Position numbers and translations under genes: made by a program
Notes under the pieces: generated by a model
What the model was told of the DNA's origin: nothing
Databases searched by the model: none
The model's input: the letters and a program-made list of their open reading frames with translations, nothing else
Shown here: positions 26,259-34,852 of the stretch, piece after piece
Numbering within the stretch: position 1 is the stretch's first letter
Layout of the letters: every line of letters starts with the position of its first letter
Assembly: GCA_944326355.1 (NCBI GenBank)
Contig: CALVDO010000005.1
Location: 1 to 64,000 of the forward strand
Direction of reading: 5' to 3'
DNA: 64,000 nucleotides
Origin: an uncultured Bacteroidales bacterium
GTDB taxonomy: Bacteria; Bacteroidota; Bacteroidia; Bacteroidales; UBA932

Positions 26259-27926
26259 ATGAAACGAAAGAAAAACAGGGTTTCCGTGCAGGAACAGCGC
26301 GGTCCGGTGCTCCTCGCATGGATTCTCGTGCTGCTTTTCGCAGGCATGATGTCGGTGCCTTTTCTTGTTCCCCACTGCGGGTTCTTCTCACTTTTCGGCT
26401 TCGTGCCTCTTCTGCTGATGGAGCGAGTGGTGACGATGTCGGGAATGCGCCGCGGATGGATCTTTCACTATTCGGCTTTCGTCCTCTGGAATGCCGCGAC
26501 CACTTTCTGGGTGTGCAACGCAACCGTCGGAGGAGGGCTTTTCGCGATATTCGCCAATGCCCTGCAGATGTCACTCGTATTCGGCATCTTCCGATTCAGC
26601 CGCAAGGTGTTCGGCGGGATTCTCCCGTATGTCTTTCTGGCTTCCCTCTGGATCACCTGGGAACATTTCTATTTCGACGCGCAGATCTCGTGGCCGTGGC
26701 TTGTGCTGGGCAACTCATTTGCCAGAAGCATACAGGCGGTGCAGTGGTATGAGTTCACCGGTCATCTCGGAGGCTCGCTCTGGGTATGGCTCTCCAATCT
26801 CTCCATCTTCGGCCTGATGGTGACCCTTTCTGACGGAAGCTGGGCTTTCAAGTGGAACGTCAAGGCAAAGGTCGCCTCCGTGACCGGATCCCTGCTCGTC
26901 ATCTTCGCTCCGATGATCCTCTCCAAGGTGATGTACGAGACATACGAGGAGAAGGAGAACCCTCTCGAAGTCCTCTTGCTTCAGCCTAACATAGACCCTT
27001 ACAACAAGTTCCAGGCGATGTCCCAGTCCCGTCAGAATGCCCTTCTGCTCAATCAGATGAGCGCATCTCTCGCGGACAGGAAGGGCGATGAGTCGGCCGG
27101 TCCGCTTCTTGCCGTGGCGCCCGAGACCTTCACTTCGGACGTGGTCACCAACGATGTGCGCGGCGGCCGGACGTTCAATGAGTTCGTCTCCTTTCTCGGT
27201 GACTATCCGGGAGTGAATCTGCTTTTCGGAGCGTCCTCCCGTACCTATATATCCTCGGCTACGCCTCCGTCCCATACTGCCAGAAAAATGAAGCGCGGGC
27301 TCTGGTGGGAGTCCCACAACTCCGCTCTTATCACCGATTCGACCGGAAGATACGGCATTTACCATAAGAGCAGGCTCGTGCCGGGAGTGGAGATGACCCC
27401 GTATCCGGCCTTCTTCTGCAGGGTGGACGACTGGCTCGGCGGAGTCATGGGAAGATGCGTGGGGCAGGATGAGGTCTCTCTTCTGCTGTGCGAGGCGGGC
27501 GGTGTTTCCATACCTGTCGGCTGTGCTGTCTGCTACGAGTCGGTCTATGGGGAGTTCTTTTCCGGATATGCGAAGAAGGGGGCTGAGATGATGACGATAA
27601 TCACCAACGATGCATGGTGGAAGGACACTCCGGGATACCGGCAGCACCTGTCATACGCTTCGCTCAGAGCCATTGAGACTCGCCGGAGCATTGCCAGAAG
27701 CGCCAATACGGGTATTTCCGCCATCATCAACCAGAAGGGAGAGATCGTCGCCTCCACGTCGTGGTGGGAGCCTGCGGTCCTCCGGGGCAGTCTCAATCTG
27801 AACGACAGGGAGACTTTTTTTGTGCGTCACGGAGACATGACGGGCAGGACGGCCGCCTTCCTCTCCGCGCTTCTTGCCCTCGCCCTCGTGGTCGGGCTGC
27901 TCATGCCGTCAAGGCGCAGGCGCTGA
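26259..27926 (+). CDS. lnt: Apolipoprotein N-acyltransferase
   Basis: The 555-residue inner-membrane enzyme adds the third acyl chain to lipoproteins, of which this window encodes many. Several hydrophobic helices occupy residues 1-230. The nitrilase-fold domain then shows the expected triad: E289 (APETFT), K370 (KSRLV) and C425 (VCYESVYGE). I start at MKRKKNRVSV because a -7 box TATCTTTG stands at 26233-26240, leaving a short leader; longer in-frame extensions overlap the divergent lysE gene. The C-terminal helix ends with a basic tail SRRRR. Confidence 0.93.
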   Translation: MKRKKNRVSVQEQRGPVLLAWILVLLFAGMMSVPFLVPHCGFFSLFGFVPLLLMERVVTMSGMRRGWIFHYSAFVLWNAATTFWVCNATVGGGLFAIFANALQMSLVFGIFRFSRKVFGGILPYVFLASLWITWEHFYFDAQISWPWLVLGNSFARSIQAVQWYEFTGHLGGSLWVWLSNLSIFGLMVTLSDGSWAFKWNVKAKVASVTGSLLVIFAPMILSKVMYETYEEKENPLEVLLLQPNIDPYNKFQAMSQSRQNALLLNQMSASLADRKGDESAGPLLAVAPETFTSDVVTNDVRGGRTFNEFVSFLGDYPGVNLLFGASSRTYISSATPPSHTARKMKRGLWWESHNSALITDSTGRYGIYHKSRLVPGVEMTPYPAFFCRVDDWLGGVMGRCVGQDEVSLLLCEAGGVSIPVGCAVCYESVYGEFFSGYAKKGAEMMTIITNDAWWKDTPGYRQHLSYASLRAIETRRSIARSANTGISAIINQKGEIVASTSWWEPAVLRGSLNLNDRETFFVRHGDMTGRTAAFLSALLALALVVGLLMPSRRRR

Positions 27927-27998
27927 CGCTGTGCCGTCTCCGGTGGGGCGTCTGTCGGAGTCGGACCTTCTGTCTTGCAGACACTTGTTCAAAAAGAT

Positions 27999-28628
27999 AT
28001 GAAAATGAAAAGAATTATTCCGTTTGTAGTGGCCTTTTCTTTCGCCCTCGTGATGTCGACGGGCGCCAAGGCCGAGGATTTCCACAGGAAATACCGCAAT
28101 TTCAGCTGGTCGGACATGACCTTCAAAATGGATGACGGGACGAAGCTCCGCTCCAATTACGGAGCGTCATTCACTTCGGGCCGTACCTATTTCGTACATT
28201 CCAAGCCTATTGCCGGACTTCTCAAGATAGGCGTGGACGCCACATGGGTTGATCTCAACTATAACAATTACACCGGTAAATATCCTACTTCGGAAGGCCT
28301 GTCCGATTATGATCTCCATCGCATAGAATATTCTCTTCAGGTGGGCCCGTCAATCGCGATCAATCCGGTCGGGAAGCTCAACATCAATGCGTATTTCCGT
28401 TATGCTCCGACTTTTTCGGTACTTCTCTCCAATCCTGACGGCTTTTCTGCCATGGGCAACTATGCCACGATGTTCGTCACGGGCGGGATGGTCTCGTGGG
28501 GCATAATAGGCGTCGGTGCTGAATACCGTTTCGGAGACTGCAGCTACAATAATTTCACCGGAGCCCTACAGGACTTCTCCGCAAAGACCAGCGGATTCAG
28601 GGCATATATCACCTTGAGATTCAAATAG
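27999..28628 (+). CDS. Small outer-membrane beta-barrel protein
   Basis: The 209-residue product has a signal peptide (MKMKRIIPFVVAFSFALV...GAKAE) and a body of alternating strands (LLKIGVDATWVDLNY, YSLQVGPSIAINPVGKLNINAYFRY). It ends in ITLRFK, one residue past an aromatic, as in 8-stranded barrels. The family is unknown and no partner gene is evident. It lies 72 bp after lnt and may be co-transcribed. MKMKRI is taken as the start. Confidence 0.75.
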   Translation: MKMKRIIPFVVAFSFALVMSTGAKAEDFHRKYRNFSWSDMTFKMDDGTKLRSNYGASFTSGRTYFVHSKPIAGLLKIGVDATWVDLNYNNYTGKYPTSEGLSDYDLHRIEYSLQVGPSIAINPVGKLNINAYFRYAPTFSVLLSNPDGFSAMGNYATMFVTGGMVSWGIIGVGAEYRFGDCSYNNFTGALQDFSAKTSGFRAYITLRFK

Positions 28629-28707
28629 CCGCCGGCTCTGTCCGCTGCCATCCCGTAACGCCTTCCGTAAGACATTGACGTCAAGAAGCGTGTCGGGTCG
28701 TCGCCGT

Positions 28708-30387
28708 TTAGTCGTCCGAGATCCGGTCGGCTGCTGACGGTGCGTCTGCGTCTGCTGCGAGCGACATGTATCTGTCGGTGACGATGCCGCTCCGGTCGGT
28801 TTCGAGGATGTATGGCAATCCGGTGAGGTCAAATGCGTTGAACAGGCTTTCGGCCTCTTCGGGCCATGAGGTGAACACTTCGTCCATGTCGACGAGAAGT
28901 ATTTTTACTTTCGGTTTGCCGGCCTTGCGGCGGGTTGTCCTGTCCGTGAGGTCGCCGGCCGTTCCGTTCATGTCTCCGGCAGTCTTGCCGCAGGCGAGTT
29001 CGCGGGCGGCGGCGAGTTCGGCCCGGCATATCCCGCAGCCTTCAGTATGGAAAATGATCAGGTTCGTGTCGCCCCGCAGCCTGTCGAGAGCGTATTTCCC
29101 GGGCCTTTCCCTTCTCCCGTCAAGCAGGACGCCGTGTACTGTGATGTCCGGGATTCTGCTGCCCGGCCGAGCCCTGGAATACAGATCCGTCATAATTCTG
29201 GCAAGATCGATGACCTTCAGCGTGTCCTCCCGCGTATTCCACAGGTCTGCCCTGCAGAGGATGAGACTGTCGCACAGGTGTTCTGCCCCGCATTTGAAGG
29301 CGGCTTCCCTTCTCCCTGAGAGATAATAGAGCAGGTCTCCGGTCATCTGCTTGAACAGCAGTGTGTCGTGGGCATATTTCAGTGTCCTTTCCGCGATGTG
29401 GTCAACAGTCCTTCTGATCTCATCGCATCCTGTCGTCTCCTCAAACACCTTGTCATAGAAGCTGAAGGCGGCATCAGAGCCATATTCCGTCTCTTTGGGA
29501 GTCAGGAGCATCTTGAGCATCTGTTCGAGCGCCTGACTGTCAAGGCCTCGTCCCTCTATGATGCCGTCGGGTCCGATCAGGAACATCCTCGGGGTTTCGA
29601 GAACTCCGTATTTCATCTGAAAGCCGGAGCTCAGATCTGGATCCCAGAGATGTCTGACTTCAGTGTCAGGAGCCGAGAAGTCGAGCCTTTCGTCAATGTA
29701 CCTGAGCCATTCCTCGCGGCTGTCTCCCGTGTACACGGCGCAGAGAGTGACCGGATAGTTGCCGTTATCCAGAATCTCCTTGAGCATCATCGATTCGAGT
29801 CTGCATTTTGCGCAGTCGGCCGCGTAGAAATACAGTACGCAGAACCGCTTTTCTCCCGCATTCCCGGAGGCGGGGAACAGTGTCACGCACGCTCCTGTCG
29901 TGTCGCGCAGAGAGAGTTCGGGGGCTTTCATGCCCACAAGCGAGCTCCTGTTGAACTCGGCGAAGATTCGTGCCGTCATCAGTTCCTCCGGGCTGCGCAT
30001 CTTTATCTTCCCCGGGATGAACCATTCGTCGCACAGATGTACGGCCACACCTTCCGCTCCCATTATCTTTGACTGAAGATAATGGTCAAAGATCTTCAGG
30101 GCGACGGCCTGTCTTACTGTCGAGTCGGAGCAGCTTCCAATGAGAAAGTCGGCTTCCCTGCACTGCATCTCCAGCGGCTCGGTCCTGATGGAGTTGAGGT
30201 ATTCTTCGAGTTTGTCTCTGAGGACTTCCATCCCAGCCGTTCCGGCTTCTCCGCTTCGGGAGACGGTGTCCCCGCAGACGGCAGTCCGGGATGCCTCGGC
30301 AGCCGCTGCGGTTTGCGCCTCGGCGGCCGCTGTGAGGACGGCAAAGGCAGCCGCGATGATTCTGATGATGGGCATTCTGCTTGTCAT
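28708..30387 (-). CDS. Secreted protein with two thioredoxin-like domains
   Basis: The 559-residue product has a signal peptide (MTSRMPIIRIIAAAFAVLTAAAEA). A helical DUF5106-like region precedes a thioredoxin fold with YFYAADCAKCRLES (CxxC) and the cis-Pro segment LETPRMFLIGPDG. After a helical linker a second, shorter thioredoxin-like domain appears with HTEGCGICRAEL and LTGLPYILETDRSG. It is probably a periplasmic thiol-disulfide protein. The start codon overlaps the coaD stop as ATGA, which fixes this start over one 13 codons upstream. The C-terminus is Ala/Asp-rich. Confidence 0.8.
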   Translation of the reverse strand: MTSRMPIIRIIAAAFAVLTAAAEAQTAAAAEASRTAVCGDTVSRSGEAGTAGMEVLRDKLEEYLNSIRTEPLEMQCREADFLIGSCSDSTVRQAVALKIFDHYLQSKIMGAEGVAVHLCDEWFIPGKIKMRSPEELMTARIFAEFNRSSLVGMKAPELSLRDTTGACVTLFPASGNAGEKRFCVLYFYAADCAKCRLESMMLKEILDNGNYPVTLCAVYTGDSREEWLRYIDERLDFSAPDTEVRHLWDPDLSSGFQMKYGVLETPRMFLIGPDGIIEGRGLDSQALEQMLKMLLTPKETEYGSDAAFSFYDKVFEETTGCDEIRRTVDHIAERTLKYAHDTLLFKQMTGDLLYYLSGRREAAFKCGAEHLCDSLILCRADLWNTREDTLKVIDLARIMTDLYSRARPGSRIPDITVHGVLLDGRRERPGKYALDRLRGDTNLIIFHTEGCGICRAELAAARELACGKTAGDMNGTAGDLTDRTTRRKAGKPKVKILLVDMDEVFTSWPEEAESLFNAFDLTGLPYILETDRSGIVTDRYMSLAADADAPSAADRISDD

Positions 30388-30890
30388 GATTGTCGGCTTT
30401 CTTCTGTCCGGCGCTCCGAGTCGCATAGCGCCTGCAGGTCGACTCCTTCAGGGATGAAGAGCGAGGTGTCGCCGTGGTGTCTGAGTATGTCGCGGACGGC
30501 GGTTGATGATATGTGCGCGAATTCCTGGGCGGTCGGGATGATTATGGTCTCGATCTCAGGCGCGAGCCTCCTGTTTGCGTCTGCAATGGATCTTTCGGTC
30601 TCGAAGTCTATCATGTTGCGGACACCGCGTACTATGTGTCTGATGCCGAGAGCCCTGCAGGTGTCTACCGTGAGGTTGTCATAGGAGATGACAGACACTC
30701 CCTCGAGTCCCTTGACGGCTTCTCTGATGATTTCCTTCCGTGTCTCAGTGGGGAAGAATCCCCGTTTCCCGATGTTGATGCCTATTGCCACTACGATTTC
30801 GTCAAACATGGTGAGCGAGCGTTTCAATATGTCGAGATGTCCTGATGTGAACGGGTCGAATGAGCCCGGAAACAATGCCTTGGTCTTCAT
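30384..30890 (-). CDS. coaD: Phosphopantetheine adenylyltransferase
   Basis: The 168-residue enzyme makes dephospho-CoA from 4'-phosphopantetheine and ATP. The nucleotidyl-transferase signature PGSFDPFTSGHLDILKR (T/HxGH type) is at the N-terminus, GIRHIVRGVRN is in the middle, and PTAQEFAHISSTAVRDIL carries the ISSTxVR motif. The length is slightly above usual, with a tail of charged residues (ERRTEESRQS). Translationally coupled to the downstream thioredoxin-like gene. Confidence 0.96.
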   Translation of the reverse strand: MKTKALFPGSFDPFTSGHLDILKRSLTMFDEIVVAIGINIGKRGFFPTETRKEIIREAVKGLEGVSVISYDNLTVDTCRALGIRHIVRGVRNMIDFETERSIADANRRLAPEIETIIIPTAQEFAHISSTAVRDILRHHGDTSLFIPEGVDLQALCDSERRTEESRQS

Positions 30891-30941
30891 TTTCAGTGTG
30901 TTGTGATTTTGCCTTGTTTTTCGGTCGGACAGACTCTGCGT

Positions 30942-31610
30942 CTACAGCTGCCAGTCTATCGGCGTCTTTCCCTCCTGAATCAGTATGGCGTTGGTCTTGG
31001 AGAAGTGTCTGCAGCCGAAGAATGCGTCCCTCGCGAGAGGGGAGGGGTGTGCGGCTTCAAGCACATGATGTCTCGACGTGTCTATCAGCGCTTTCTTGCT
31101 TTTGGCGTAGCCGCCCCAAAGCAGAAAGACGATGCCGTCGAGGTTGTCCGATATGTACCTGATGACGGCGTCGGTGAATGTGGTCCAGCCTATCTTGCTA
31201 TGCGAAGTCGGCTCTCCGGCCCTGACGGTGAGAATGGAGTTGAGGAGGAGCACTCCCTGTCTTGCCCAGTTCTCGAGATTTGGCCTGCCGCTCATCGTGA
31301 TGCCGAGGTCGTCTTGTATCTCTCTGAATATTCTTTTCAGCGATGGAGGAGCAGGAACGCCGTCAGGAACAGAGAAAGACAGGCCCATCGCCTGCCCGTA
31401 CCCGTGATACGGATCCTGTCCGAGTATCACGACTTTCACACTGCTTACCGGCGTAAGTTCAAATGCCCTGAAGATCTGCTTCCCCGGGGGATATACCGTG
31501 TTCCCCTGCGCCTTCTCCTGATGGAGAAAGCGGACAAGGTCCTCGAAGTACGGTTTCTCAAACTCGTCTTCGAGGGCCTCTTTCCAGCTCTGTTCTATCT
31601 TGACGTCCAT
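30942..31610 (-). CDS. ung: Uracil-DNA glycosylase
   Basis: The 222-residue family 1 enzyme removes uracil from DNA. Motif A is ILGQDPYHGYGQAMGLSFSV with the catalytic Asp, LLLNSILTVRAG is the middle motif, and HPSPLARDAFFGCRHFSKTN is the Leu-loop motif. It is complete. It lies 51 bp upstream of coaD on the same strand and may share its transcript. Confidence 0.97.
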   Translation of the reverse strand: MDVKIEQSWKEALEDEFEKPYFEDLVRFLHQEKAQGNTVYPPGKQIFRAFELTPVSSVKVVILGQDPYHGYGQAMGLSFSVPDGVPAPPSLKRIFREIQDDLGITMSGRPNLENWARQGVLLLNSILTVRAGEPTSHSKIGWTTFTDAVIRYISDNLDGIVFLLWGGYAKSKKALIDTSRHHVLEAAHPSPLARDAFFGCRHFSKTNAILIQEGKTPIDWQL

Positions 31611-31702
31611 TGTACCGTCTTTTGTGCCGCAGCCCGGAACGCGTCCATGCGCCCGGGCTCACGGCTGTTGTTTCCGGTCCGGCTCGCGTTCCGGCGGCCG
31701 TT

Positions 31703-34105
31703 TCAGAATATCGCCCTGATCACGTCGTCTATGGTCTTGACATAGATGAATTCAAGGCCTTTCACATATATCTCCTTGATGTCCTCGACATCCTTGCGGT
31801 TGTCTTCGGAGATGATGATGGTGCTGATTCCCGAGCGTTTCGCTGCGAGAATCTTCTCCTTTATGCCGCCCACTGGCAGTACGCGTCCGCGCAGGGTCAT
31901 CTCTCCGGTCATCGCTATTCCGCTCTTGATCTGCTGCCCGCGGAGAGCGGACACCATCGAGCTCACCATCGTGATTCCGGCCGAAGGCCCGTCCTTAGGC
32001 ACGGCTCCTTCAGGTACATGGACATGGATGTCCTTCTGTGAGAACTGCTCGGAAGTCATCTCCGCCATCTCCGGGTGTGCCTTGATGTACTGGTAGGCTA
32101 TGGTTGCGGACTCCTTCATCACGTCTCCGAGATTGCCTGTCATCGTCAGCACTCCCTTGCCGTTGCTGATGGAGCTCTCGATGAAGAGTATTTCGCCTCC
32201 CATCTCGGTCCACGCCAGACCGGTGACCACCCCCGGAGCCTCATTGCCTTTCTGGATGTCGTGGAAGCTGGTCGGAAGTCCGAGGTATTCCTTCAGATGC
32301 TCCTTCTTTATGACCTTTGGGAATTTTTCACCCAGAGCCATCTTCTTGGCGGTAACCCTCGCTATCTTCGCTATCTGCTTCTCCAGACCGCGTACTCCGG
32401 ATTCTCTCGTGTACTTGTCGATGATGTCCTCAAGGGCGCCTTTGTCTATCCTGAGCTGCTTCTTGCCCAGCCCATGCTCCTCGAGCTGTCTCGGGATGAG
32501 GTAGTCTTTCGCTATGCACATCTTTTCCTCGGCGAGGTATCCGCTCACCGGAATCATCTCCATCCTGTCTCTCAGGGCAGGCTGTATCGTGCCGGTGTTG
32601 TTGGCAGTAGTGATGAAGAGCACGTGCGACAGATCGTAGTCTATGTCGAGGTAATTGTCGTGGAACGTCGTATTCTGTTCCGGATCCAGAGCCTCAAGCA
32701 GGGCTGATGACGGGTCTCCCTTGATGTCGCTGCTGATCTTGTCGATCTCGTCAAGGACTATGACCGGATTGGAGGTGCCGGCCCGGTTGATTCCGTTCAG
32801 AATCCGTCCCGGAAGCGCTCCCACATAGGTCTTTCTGTGTCCGCGTATCTCGGACTCGTCGTGTACTCCGCCGAGGGCTATCCTCACGTACTTTCTGCCG
32901 AGCGCCCTTGCTATGGACTTTCCGAGGCTCGTCTTGCCTACTCCCGGAGGGCCGTACAGGCACAGAATAGGGGATTTCATGTTGCCTTTGAGCTTCAGTA
33001 CCGCGAGGTATTCGATGATTCTCTCCTTTACCGTCTCGAGTCCGTAGTGGTCCTCGTCAAGCACCTTCTGCGCGTTCTTGAGGTCGAGGTTGTCCTGTGA
33101 CATCTCGCCCCACGGCAGGTCCAGCATGAACTGGATGTAGTTGAACTGGATGCTGTACTCGGGCGAACTCGGGTTGTATCTCTCGAGCTTGGCCATCTCC
33201 TTCTCGAAGATTTCCTTCACCTGCTCCGGCCATACCTTCTCTTCGGCCCGCGCCCTGAGCTTCTCGAAGTCCTCCATCTCGTCCATGCCGAGCTCTTCCT
33301 GGATGGTCTTCAGCTGGCTGTTGAGGTAGTATTCCCTCTGCTGCTGGTCTATCTCTGTCTTTACCTTCTGGTTGATGTCCTGCTTGATCTTCAGCAGCTC
33401 GATCTGCGTGTCGAGCACCGTCAGCAGTTTCATCGCCCTCTCCTTCACGTCGCCGTACTGGAGCAGCTCCACCTTGTCCATGAAATTCTCCGCCTCCATT
33501 GTCGATGCGACGAAGTTGACGAGAAATTCGAAGTTGTCGATGGACTTGAGTGCCGAAGCCGCCTCTCGAGGCATATAGGTCGACATGCGTATCATCGTGG
33601 CCGCCTTCTCCTTGATGGCCTCGGCTATCATCTTCACGTCCTTTCCGCTCTGGTCCGGAGCCTCGTCGCTGAGGTAGCGTACCATGCCCAGCATATAAGG
33701 CTCGTACTCGGTGATGCTTTCGATTTCAAACCTCTTGAAGCCCTGAAGTATGGCCGTGATAGTGCCGTCCGGCATCTCGAGAGTCTTGAGAATCTTCGAC
33801 ACCGTACCATAATTATAAAGGTCCTCCTTTTTCGGGTCTTCCACCGAAATGTCGGTCTGAGGGACCGCACCTATATATTTATTGTTCTTCTCCGCGTCCT
33901 CGATGAGCCGTATGGACTTCTCTCTGCCGATGGTGATCGGATAGACGGTGCCGGGGAACATCACGGCATTTCTCAGGGCCAGAATCGGAAGCGAATCAGG
34001 AAGCTCGGACTCATCTATCTTCATGAATCCGTCTCCCTGCATCACGGGGATGATGTTGACTTCCGTTCCTGACGGAGATAAAATGTCTTTGAACATGTCT
34101 TTCAT
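31703..34105 (-). CDS. lon: ATP-dependent protease La (Lon)
   Basis: This 800-residue cytoplasmic AAA+ protease degrades misfolded and regulatory proteins. The N-terminal substrate domain starts [19 protein letters not shown]. The ATPase part has [11 protein letters not shown] and [11 protein letters not shown]. The protease domain has [17 protein letters not shown] with the catalytic Ser and ends with the usual C-terminal helix. MKDMFKDIL is taken as start; the frame is open 24 codons further but crosses the palindrome at 34146. The palindrome CTGCCATTTTGGCAG 41 bp upstream may be a stress-regulator site. Confidence 0.97.
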   Translation of the reverse strand: MKDMFKDILSPSGTEVNIIPVMQGDGFMKIDESELPDSLPILALRNAVMFPGTVYPITIGREKSIRLIEDAEKNNKYIGAVPQTDISVEDPKKEDLYNYGTVSKILKTLEMPDGTITAILQGFKRFEIESITEYEPYMLGMVRYLSDEAPDQSGKDVKMIAEAIKEKAATMIRMSTYMPREAASALKSIDNFEFLVNFVASTMEAENFMDKVELLQYGDVKERAMKLLTVLDTQIELLKIKQDINQKVKTEIDQQQREYYLNSQLKTIQEELGMDEMEDFEKLRARAEEKVWPEQVKEIFEKEMAKLERYNPSSPEYSIQFNYIQFMLDLPWGEMSQDNLDLKNAQKVLDEDHYGLETVKERIIEYLAVLKLKGNMKSPILCLYGPPGVGKTSLGKSIARALGRKYVRIALGGVHDESEIRGHRKTYVGALPGRILNGINRAGTSNPVIVLDEIDKISSDIKGDPSSALLEALDPEQNTTFHDNYLDIDYDLSHVLFITTANNTGTIQPALRDRMEMIPVSGYLAEEKMCIAKDYLIPRQLEEHGLGKKQLRIDKGALEDIIDKYTRESGVRGLEKQIAKIARVTAKKMALGEKFPKVIKKEHLKEYLGLPTSFHDIQKGNEAPGVVTGLAWTEMGGEILFIESSISNGKGVLTMTGNLGDVMKESATIAYQYIKAHPEMAEMTSEQFSQKDIHVHVPEGAVPKDGPSAGITMVSSMVSALRGQQIKSGIAMTGEMTLRGRVLPVGGIKEKILAAKRSGISTIIISEDNRKDVEDIKEIYVKGLEFIYVKTIDDVIRAIF

Positions 34106-34145
34106 ATCGTAATCATTTATCTTGTCATGCGTTCGGACGGACACA

Positions 34146-34160
34146 CTGCCATTTTGGCAG
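34146..34160. promoter_or_regulatory. Perfect palindrome upstream of lon
   Basis: CTGCCATTTTGGCAG is a perfect inverted repeat (6-bp arms, 3-bp centre) 41 bp before the lon start. A near copy with one arm mismatch (CTGCCATTTTAGCAG) lies at 34743-34757, upstream of the RNase G gene. Operator function is inferred from symmetry and position only. Confidence 0.5.
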
Positions 34161-34267
34161 GGAACGCCCTGTCGCAAAGCCGGGAGGCATTATGGTCAAT
34201 CTCTGTGCCAGACCCCCTCAGAGCCTGACGAGGCCACGAAAATTTCAGATAAAAATACCATTATGAT

Positions 34268-34298
34268 TTTGGATATTAAAAAAATAAACCTAATTTTG
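34268..34298 (+). promoter_or_regulatory. Promoter of the HU gene
   Basis: TTTG at 34268-34271, a 19-bp spacer and TAATTTTG at 34291-34298 fit the Bacteroidetes promoter consensus exactly, about 47 bp before the start codon. Confidence 0.85.
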
Positions 34299-34344
34299 CG
34301 CCCTAATGACGAAAAATTTTTGGGTTTTTTAATTCTATTTTGTT

Positions 34345-34620
34345 ATGACAAAGGCAGAGATAGTAAACGAGATTGCGAAAGCAACGGGTATTGAAAAGGT
34401 TATCGTTCAGACCGTAATCGAGTCATTCATGGAGAGCGTCAAGGGGTCCCTCGCCAAGGGCAACGCCGTGTATCTCCGCGGTTTCGGCAGCTTCATAATC
34501 AAGCACAGGGCAGAGAAGGCCGCCAGAAACATCACCAAGAACACCACAATGACTATTCCTGCTCACAATATTCCTGCATTCAAACCGGCAAAGGTATTTG
34601 TGAACGTAGTAAAGAAATAA
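34345..34620 (+). CDS. HU/IHF-family DNA-binding protein
   Basis: The 91-residue histone-like protein has MTKAEIVNEIAKATGI at the helical dimer end. It has the signature GNAVYLRGFGSFIIKHRAEKAARN leading into the DNA-binding arm, and the arm tip IPAHNIPAFKP with the intercalating proline. It binds and bends DNA as a dimer in the nucleoid. It has its own promoter and is followed by the 30-residue basic ORF and a shared terminator. Confidence 0.95.
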   Translation: MTKAEIVNEIAKATGIEKVIVQTVIESFMESVKGSLAKGNAVYLRGFGSFIIKHRAEKAARNITKNTTMTIPAHNIPAFKPAKVFVNVVKK

Positions 34621-34639
34621 TCGTTAAATTTTTAAGAGT

Positions 34640-34732
34640 ATGCCAAGCGGTAAGAAAAGAAAAAGGCACAAGATGGCTACCCACAAACGCAAGAAGCGTT
34701 TGCGCAAGAATAGACATAAGAAGAGAAAGTAG
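34640..34732 (+). CDS. 30-residue Cox24/AURKAIP1 (mS38)-like basic protein
   Basis: The reading frame encodes MPSGKKRKRHKMATHKRKKR followed by LRKNRHKKRK and a stop, almost half of it Lys or Arg. It resembles the short C-terminal domain shared by mitochondrial Cox24/AURKAIP1 (mS38), and nearly identical short proteins are annotated in Bacteroidetes. It is probably a small ribosomal-subunit protein or assembly factor. It begins 19 bp after the HU stop and ends before a strong terminator, so it is co-transcribed with HU. The call rests on sequence character and recalled family resemblance. Confidence 0.75.
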   Translation: MPSGKKRKRHKMATHKRKKRLRKNRHKKRK

Positions 34733-34767
34733 TTCTCTGTGTCTGCCATTTTAGCAGCCTGCTGATT

Positions 34768-34798
34768 AAAGGGTGACCGGGAAAGTTGGTCGCCCTTT
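34768..34798 (+). terminator. Terminator after HU and the small basic ORF
   Basis: The stem AAAGGGTGACC/GGTCGCCCTTT has 11 bp with one G-U pair and a 9-nt loop, followed by T. The T-run is short (four). Confidence 0.75.
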
Positions 34799-34806
34799 TG
34801 TGCTTA

Positions 34807-34822
34807 AGGAGGTTCGCCTCCT
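34807..34822 (+). promoter_or_regulatory. UUCG-capped hairpin in the RNase G leader
   Basis: AGGAGG-TTCG-CCTCCT forms a perfect 6-bp stem with the very stable UUCG tetraloop, 30 nt before the RNase G start. The 5' arm is a Shine-Dalgarno-like sequence held in the stem. It could stabilise or autoregulate the RNase message; no experiment is known to me for this group. Confidence 0.5.
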
Positions 34823-34852
34823 GCTTTAACGTTCTTTAAATGAACTTTCTTG

